A stretch of DNA of 8,221 bases. Origin: Methanoregulaceae archaeon UBA288. GTDB taxonomy: Archaea; Halobacteriota; Methanomicrobia; Methanomicrobiales; Methanospirillaceae. The DNA lies in NCBI GenBank assembly GCA_002495225.1, contig DAEF01000018.1, positions 1 to 8,221 on the forward strand, given 5' to 3'. The notes beneath the pieces are model-generated. The model was given only the letters and a program-made list of their open reading frames with translations, made no database searches and had not been told where the DNA came from. Position numbers and translations under genes: made by a program. This document shows positions 5,231 to 8,221 of the stretch, piece by piece. Numbering within the stretch: position 1 is the stretch's first letter; the number at the start of each line of letters is the position of its first letter.

Positions 5231-6162
5231 GCGGCACCCAGCTGGGCCCGGATGGCCGTCTGCATGCTCTCTTTCGAACCGAGCGGGGGACGCCATCCGA
5301 GGGACTTCAGGCGATCGATGGCGAGGCGCATGCGCGGCACGTCGCCGATCCAGCCCCGGTCCCCACCCGAGAAGCGGTACTCGACGTCGTCGAGCTCCAT
5401 TGCGTCGGTCACGAGGTCCGCGATCGCCACCACGTCGATCCAGTCCTCGGAACCGATGTTGACCGTGTTGACCGTCTCCGTCGCGTGGTCGCAGACGTGC
5501 AGGAACGCGTCGACGCACGCGCGGGCCTCGAGGTAGGACTTGGTCTGCCGGCCGTCGCCGAGGATCTCGAGAACGTGCGGATCGGCCCGGAGCTTGTGGA
5601 TGAAGTCCCACGAGACGCCGTGGTTCGACCGCTCCCCGACGATGTTCGCGAACCGGAAGACGAAGGCGCGCATCCCGAACGTGTGGCAGTACGCGCCGAT
5701 CATCGCCTCGCACGCGAGCTTGCCCCCGCCGTAGACCGAGATCGGGACCAGCGGGGAGTAGTCCTCGGGGGTCGGGATCACGCTCGCCTCGCCGTAGACG
5801 GTCGAGGTGGAGGTGAACGCGATCTCGGGCACACCCGCCTCCCGCATGGCCTCGAGTACGCGGAACGTCGCGACCACGCTCTCCTCGAACATCGAGGCGG
5901 GCGAGGACGCTCCCCCCCGGACGTCGGGGTCGGCTGCTACGTGGTATACCCGGTCCGCCCGCTGAAGCCGCACCTGCCAGCCGTCGCGGAGCAGGTCCGC
6001 GACCAGGAGCTCGACCTGTCCGCCTTCGAGGTGGGCGGCGAGGTTGCCCCTCTCTCCGGTCGAGAGGTTGTCGATCACGAGCACCTCGTCGCCCCGCGCG
6101 ACGAGCGCGTCCACGAGGTGCGAACCGATAAACCCGGCCCCGCCGGTCACGACGCTGAACAT
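5227..6162 (-). CDS. NAD-dependent epimerase/dehydratase, GalE-like (extended SDR)
   Basis: This 311-residue cytoplasmic enzyme acts on a nucleotide-linked sugar, probably UDP-glucose/UDP-galactose or a related sugar. The N-terminal Rossmann fold shows TGGAGFIGSHLVD (6-18, the GxxGxxG loop) and Asp31 in VIDNLSTG, which favours NAD over NADP. The extended-SDR catalytic set is present: Thr119 in STSTVYG, and Tyr144 and Lys148 in SVYGGGK. FRFANIVGERSNHGV (169-183) is typical of the sugar-binding part, and the C-terminus (LGWRPPLGSKESM) matches the family ending. Such enzymes feed surface glycans, S-layer glycosylation or capsule, but the exact substrate cannot be read from the sequence. It is the first gene of an operon with the apgM-like gene (ATGA overlap). 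There is no Shine-Dalgarno sequence at normal spacing; the TATA box about 27 bases upstream predicts a leaderless message. Confidence 0.9.
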   Translation of the reverse strand: MFSVVTGGAGFIGSHLVDALVARGDEVLVIDNLSTGERGNLAAHLEGGQVELLVADLLRDGWQVRLQRADRVYHVAADPDVRGGASSPASMFEESVVATFRVLEAMREAGVPEIAFTSTSTVYGEASVIPTPEDYSPLVPISVYGGGKLACEAMIGAYCHTFGMRAFVFRFANIVGERSNHGVSWDFIHKLRADPHVLEILGDGRQTKSYLEARACVDAFLHVCDHATETVNTVNIGSEDWIDVVAIADLVTDAMELDDVEYRFSGGDRGWIGDVPRMRLAIDRLKSLGWRPPLGSKESMQTAIRAQLGAA

Positions 6163-6168
6163 CGTATC

Positions 6169-6175
6169 ATTATAG
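6169..6175 (+). promoter_or_regulatory. TATA box for the methanogenesis marker 12 gene
   Basis: ATTATAG on the + strand is centred about 31 bases before ATG 6203, so transcription should start about five bases before the gene, nearly leaderless. No Shine-Dalgarno sequence is seen at normal spacing. The box lies inside the same 40-base gap as the oppositely directed epimerase promoter. Confidence 0.5.
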
Positions 6176-6186
6176 GGCGCCCCCTC

Positions 6187-6192
6187 CTATAC
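6187..6192 (-). promoter_or_regulatory. TATA box for the epimerase-apgM operon
   Basis: Read on the - strand, GTATAG lies in CTCGTATAGGAG, with its centre about 27 bases before the epimerase ATG (6162). Transcription would then start at or one or two bases before the ATG, giving a leaderless mRNA. The GGAGGGG stretch just downstream is about 20 bases from the ATG, too far to be an ordinary ribosome binding site. Confidence 0.45.
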
Positions 6193-6202
6193 GAGTACTG
6201 CG

Positions 6203-7075
6203 ATGTACCTCGGGATCGACCACGGCACGACCGCCATGCGCTTTGCCACCGAGTCCGGCGCCTTCAAGATCTCACGGCACGACGCCTGCACCTTCGAGCT
6301 CGCTGGGCTCGAACGGCTCGGCCCGCTCGGCTCGATCGAGGGATGCGCGCTCTGCTACTCGATGGGCGACGGGATCAGCGCAATCACTTCGATAGACCGC
6401 GTCGCGAACCGTGGCATCGTGAGCCGGGAGGGCGCGGGCGAGCACGTGGGCGGCGGCACGCGCGTCTTCGACGTCATGGCCTCGAGCGGCATCCCGACGG
6501 TCGTCGTCCCCGGGCTTCACCGGGACTCGCCGACTGATCCGCGGTTCAAGGTCTACTCGCACCAGACGAGCCCCGAGAAGCTCGGGATTGCGTACCTGGC
6601 CGCACTCGAGCACGGCCCCGATGTCGTGGTCGCGGACATCTCGTCGAACACGGTCTCGCTCGTGGTCCGCGACGGACGCGTCCTGGGCGCGTTCGACGCC
6701 TGCGTCTTCGCCCCGGGCATGCGCCACGGCGCGCTCGACGTGGCCGCGATCAGGCGGATCGACCGGGGGGAGGAGACCGCGAACCAGGCCTTTCTCCATG
6801 CCGGGGTCGCGTACACCATGCCCGAGCCCGAACGGCTCGGGGCGATCGCGATGTTTGCAGCAATGGAGTGCGCAGCCCTGCTCCTGCTCGCACCAGAGGC
6901 TACGGTCGTGCTCGCCGGATCGCTTGCCCCGGCCGTGGCAGACGAGGTAGCGGGCCTGCTCGGCCGACCCGTCGAGGTCCGAAACGAGTGGGCCGCGGCC
7001 GAAGGCCTCGTCCGGATCGCCCGCGATGTCTTCGGTGGAGCCGACGAGATCCTGGGTATCCCGGTCGCCCTCTGA
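6203..7075 (+). CDS. Methanogenesis marker protein 12 (UPF0285 family)
   Basis: This 290-residue protein matches the family defined by its near-exclusive presence in methanogens (TIGR03281, methan_mark_12). Its biochemical role is not established as far as I know. The sequence has an ASKHA (actin/Hsp70/sugar-kinase) layout. A phosphate-1 loop GIDHGTTAMRF comes at residues 4-14 with Asp6. A phosphate-2-like segment VVVADISSNTVSL (141-153) has Asp145. An adenosine-loop-like VVLAGSLAP (235-243) follows near the C-terminus. The middle carries a conserved-looking GEHVGGGTRVFD (79-90) and FAPGMRHGALD (169-179). I infer an ATP-binding protein acting in the cytoplasm. It starts at ATG 6203 just after a predicted transcription start, is divergent from the epimerase operon, and lies 61 bases before the por operon on the same strand. 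Confidence 0.92.
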   Translation: MYLGIDHGTTAMRFATESGAFKISRHDACTFELAGLERLGPLGSIEGCALCYSMGDGISAITSIDRVANRGIVSREGAGEHVGGGTRVFDVMASSGIPTVVVPGLHRDSPTDPRFKVYSHQTSPEKLGIAYLAALEHGPDVVVADISSNTVSLVVRDGRVLGAFDACVFAPGMRHGALDVAAIRRIDRGEETANQAFLHAGVAYTMPEPERLGAIAMFAAMECAALLLLAPEATVVLAGSLAPAVADEVAGLLGRPVEVRNEWAAAEGLVRIARDVFGGADEILGIPVAL

Positions 7076-7093
7076 GCCCGGGTGTCTCCGGGC
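7076..7093 (+). terminator. Hairpin directly after the marker 12 stop codon
   Basis: GCCCGG (7076-7081) and CCGGGC (7088-7093) form a perfect six-pair GC stem with a six-base loop, starting at the first base after the TGA. It is followed by AGAGATTTATATC rather than a T-run, so it is not a classical intrinsic terminator. It may end or stabilise the 3' end of the marker 12 mRNA, with the AT-rich por promoter just after it. Confidence 0.4.
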
Positions 7094-7098
7094 AGAGA

Positions 7099-7113
7099 TT
7101 TATATCGATTTAT
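7099..7113 (+). promoter_or_regulatory. Promoter of the por operon with two TATA-like boxes
   Basis: TTTATATC (7099-7106) is a good archaeal box A, preceded by the purine-rich GCAGAGA that suits a BRE element. A shorter copy, ATTTATC, follows directly (7108-7114). The first box predicts transcription from about 7128 and a leader of about nine bases. The second predicts a start at the porC ATG itself. A purine-rich AAGGGA (7125-7130) lies six bases before the ATG and could act as a ribosome binding site on the longer message. Confidence 0.65.
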
Positions 7114-7136
7114 CATGTAAGATTAAGGGACGCACT

Positions 7137-7688
7137 ATGCAGGAGCTACGCATCCATGGCAGGGGCGGCCAGGGCTCGGTCACCGCGGCCGAACTGATCG
7201 CGGTCGCCGCGTTCGAGGGCGGGAAGTACGTCCAGGCCTTCCCGGCCTTCGGTGTCGAGCGGCGGGGCGCGCCGGTCCAGGCCTTCGTCCGGTTCAGCGA
7301 CCGGCCGATACGCCTCCGGAGCCAGGTCTACGAGCCCGACTTCGTGATAGTCCAGGACCCGACCCTGATCCGGGACGTCGACGTCTTCAAGGGCATGAGC
7401 CCGGGTGGGATTGCAATCATCAACACGGAGAGGGATCCTGACTTCACGATGCCCGCCGGCGTCCGCGTCCTGACCCTCGACGCGACCACGATCGCGCTCG
7501 AGACCCTGGGGCTGCCGATCACGAACACGGCGCTGATGGGCGCCTTCGCGGCCGCAACGGGGCTGGTCTCGTTCGAGGCCCTCGAGAGCGCGCTCCGCCA
7601 CCGGTTCGCGGGGGCGCTTGCCGACAAGAACGTTGCGACCGCGCGGCGGGCCTTCGATGAGATGAAGGCCACGGCGGAGGCCGCCTGA
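7137..7688 (+). CDS. porC: Pyruvate:ferredoxin oxidoreductase, gamma subunit
   Basis: This is the gamma subunit of the four-subunit 2-oxoacid:ferredoxin oxidoreductase. In methanogens the enzyme carboxylates acetyl-CoA to pyruvate with reduced ferredoxin. The product is 183 residues, the normal length. It shows the domain hallmark HGRGGQGSVTAAELIA near the N-terminus (7-22), FPAFGVERRGAPVQAFVR (35-52), and PDFVIVQDPTL, typical of this CoA-side subunit. ATG 7137 is preferred over longer in-frame starts because it matches the family N-terminus (MQELRIHGRGGQG) and lies just after the TATA box and a purine-rich RBS candidate. Its TGA overlaps the porD ATG by one base. The gamma-delta-alpha order matches the porCDAB operons of methanogens and favours pyruvate over 2-oxoisovalerate or 2-oxoglutarate, though the sequence alone does not prove the substrate. 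Confidence 0.92.
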   Translation: MQELRIHGRGGQGSVTAAELIAVAAFEGGKYVQAFPAFGVERRGAPVQAFVRFSDRPIRLRSQVYEPDFVIVQDPTLIRDVDVFKGMSPGGIAIINTERDPDFTMPAGVRVLTLDATTIALETLGLPITNTALMGAFAAATGLVSFEALESALRHRFAGALADKNVATARRAFDEMKATAEAA

Positions 7689-7948
7689 TGGCGCTCAACG
7701 TCGGCTGCACGGCCGCGCCGGGCCGCTCGGCGGAGAACAAGACGGGCTCGTGGCGTGTCTTCATACCGAGGTTCGACCACGAGGCCTGCTCGAAATGCGG
7801 GATGTGCCAGCTCATTTGCCCCGAGGGGTGCATCCACGAGAACGAGGAGAAGCAGTTCGTGCCCGACTACGACTACTGCAAGGGCTGCGGCCTCTGTGCC
7901 GAGGAGTGCCCGAAGAAGGCGATCACCATGGAACTGGAGGAAAAATAA
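7688..7948 (+). CDS. porD: Pyruvate:ferredoxin oxidoreductase, delta subunit (2x[4Fe-4S] ferredoxin)
   Basis: This 86-residue iron-sulfur subunit passes electrons between the thiamine-diphosphate active site and external ferredoxin. Two complete CxxCxxCxxxCP motifs are seen: Cys34, 37, 40, 44 and Cys64, 67, 70, 74, as expected for two [4Fe-4S] clusters. An extra Cys48 (PEGC) follows the first motif, and Cys7 lies in the N-terminal extension. The extension (1-30, with RVFIPRFD before the first motif) is usual for PorD. A good Shine-Dalgarno GGAGG (7676-7680) lies seven bases before the ATG. The start overlaps the porC stop by one base (TGATG) and the stop overlaps porA by one base (TAATG), so the three subunits are translated in a coupled manner. 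Confidence 0.95.
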   Translation: MALNVGCTAAPGRSAENKTGSWRVFIPRFDHEACSKCGMCQLICPEGCIHENEEKQFVPDYDYCKGCGLCAEECPKKAITMELEEK

Positions 7949-8221
7949 TGGCGCTCGAGATCATGGAGGGTTCTATCGCGGTCGCCCAGGCCGTCCGGCG
8001 CTGCCGGCCGCAGGTGATCTCAGCATACCCGATCACACCCCAGACCCACATCGTGGAGGCCCTCGCCGAGATCGTCGCGAACGGCGAGCTCGCGGCCGAC
8101 TACATCACGGTCGAGTCCGAGTTCTCGGCCCTCTCGGCCTGCGAGGGCGCAGTCGCGGCCGGCTCGCGCGCGTACTCGGCCACGACCTCCCAGGGCCTGG
8201 CCCTGATGTTCGAGGTCTGCT
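7948..8221 (+). CDS. porA: Pyruvate:ferredoxin oxidoreductase, alpha subunit (N-terminal part, cut by window end)
   Basis: The first 91 residues are present, and the frame is open to the window edge. The alpha subunit carries the pyrimidine-binding domain for thiamine diphosphate and forms the active site with PorB. Visible landmarks are GSIAVAQAVRRCRP, the family motif SAYPITPQTHIVE (25-37), VESEFSAL with the Glu that normally activates the cofactor, and TTSQGLALM near the end. GGAGG (7936-7940) lies seven bases before the ATG, a textbook ribosome binding site, and the start overlaps the porD stop by one base. The rest of porA and presumably porB lie to the right of the window. Confidence 0.93.
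   Translation, partial: MALEIMEGSIAVAQAVRRCRPQVISAYPITPQTHIVEALAEIVANGELAADYITVESEFSALSACEGAVAAGSRAYSATTSQGLALMFEVC

Noticed and set aside
4241..5536. A 431-codon open frame on the + strand, antisense to the apgM-like and epimerase genes
   Set aside because: It has the same shadow-frame composition, and the opposite strand carries intact enzyme motifs across its whole length.
5231..5713. A possible 161-residue N-terminal extension of the apgM-like protein
   Set aside because: The extension lies inside the epimerase gene and is Arg-rich shadow sequence. The ApgM family N-terminus begins exactly at ATG 5230, which overlaps the epimerase stop as ATGA.
5485..6537. A 350-codon open frame on the + strand crossing the divergent promoter
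   Set aside because: It spans the intergenic promoter and overlaps the marker 12 gene in another frame, has Arg/Asp-rich composition and matches no family.
7026..7136. An upstream in-frame start for porC inside the marker 12 gene
   Set aside because: It would add 37 residues not found in the family and run through the hairpin and TATA boxes. ATG 7137 gives the standard N-terminus.
1..8221. Mobile elements, CRISPR arrays, tRNA or rRNA genes
   Set aside because: I looked on both strands and saw no transposase motifs, terminal inverted repeats, spaced direct repeats or tRNA-like folds. Gene content is housekeeping and composition looks even.

Overview
The window comes from a GC-rich methanogenic archaeon, most likely a member of the Methanomicrobiales (Methanoculleus/Methanofollis-like). 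This is inferred from gene content: methenyl-tetrahydromethanopterin cyclohydrolase (mch), methanogenesis marker protein 12, an Orc1/Cdc6 initiator, a four-subunit type pyruvate:ferredoxin oxidoreductase, TATA-type archaeal promoters and T-tract terminators. The genus is not proven. Genes are tightly packed, base composition looks uniform, and I see no tRNA, rRNA, CRISPR array, insertion sequence or prophage.

Layout. (1) 3-98, + strand: the last 31 codons of a gene that begins outside the window. (2) 133-1138, + strand: a two-gene unit of an ArsR/Phr-like winged-helix regulator and an Hsp20 small heat-shock protein. It has its own TATA box and probably a leaderless or near-leaderless start. 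(3) 1139-1162: a short convergent junction with T-tracts on both strands. (4) 1163-3872, - strand: reading leftward from 3872, an uncharacterised Pro/Ala-linker protein with a C-terminal zinc ribbon, then orc1/cdc6, then mch. (5) 3873-4072: a 200-base gap holding the promoter of the zinc-ribbon gene and a T6 tract. (6) 4073-6162, - strand: a GalE-like nucleotide-sugar epimerase overlapping by ATGA an apgM-type phosphoglycerate mutase (or the related proposed homoserine kinase). (7) 6163-6202: a 40-base divergent promoter with two interleaved TATA boxes. (8) 6203-7075, + strand: methanogenesis marker 12, an ASKHA-fold protein of unknown function. (9) 7137 to the window end, + strand: porC-porD-porA, linked by one-base stop/start overlaps; porA is cut by the window edge.

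How the genes fit together. Mch catalyses a step of the C1 branch of methanogenesis. Por joins acetyl-CoA, CO2 and reduced ferredoxin to make pyruvate, and the apgM-like enzyme could carry that carbon between 3- and 2-phosphoglycerate in gluconeogenesis. The epimerase would use sugar nucleotides for surface glycans. The regulator-Hsp20 pair looks like the archaeal heat-shock operon known from Archaeoglobus. Most of the window is core-genome material. The least understood parts are the zinc-ribbon protein in front of cdc6, marker 12 between the divergent promoter and the por operon, the exact function of the apgM-like enzyme, and the compact divergent promoter.
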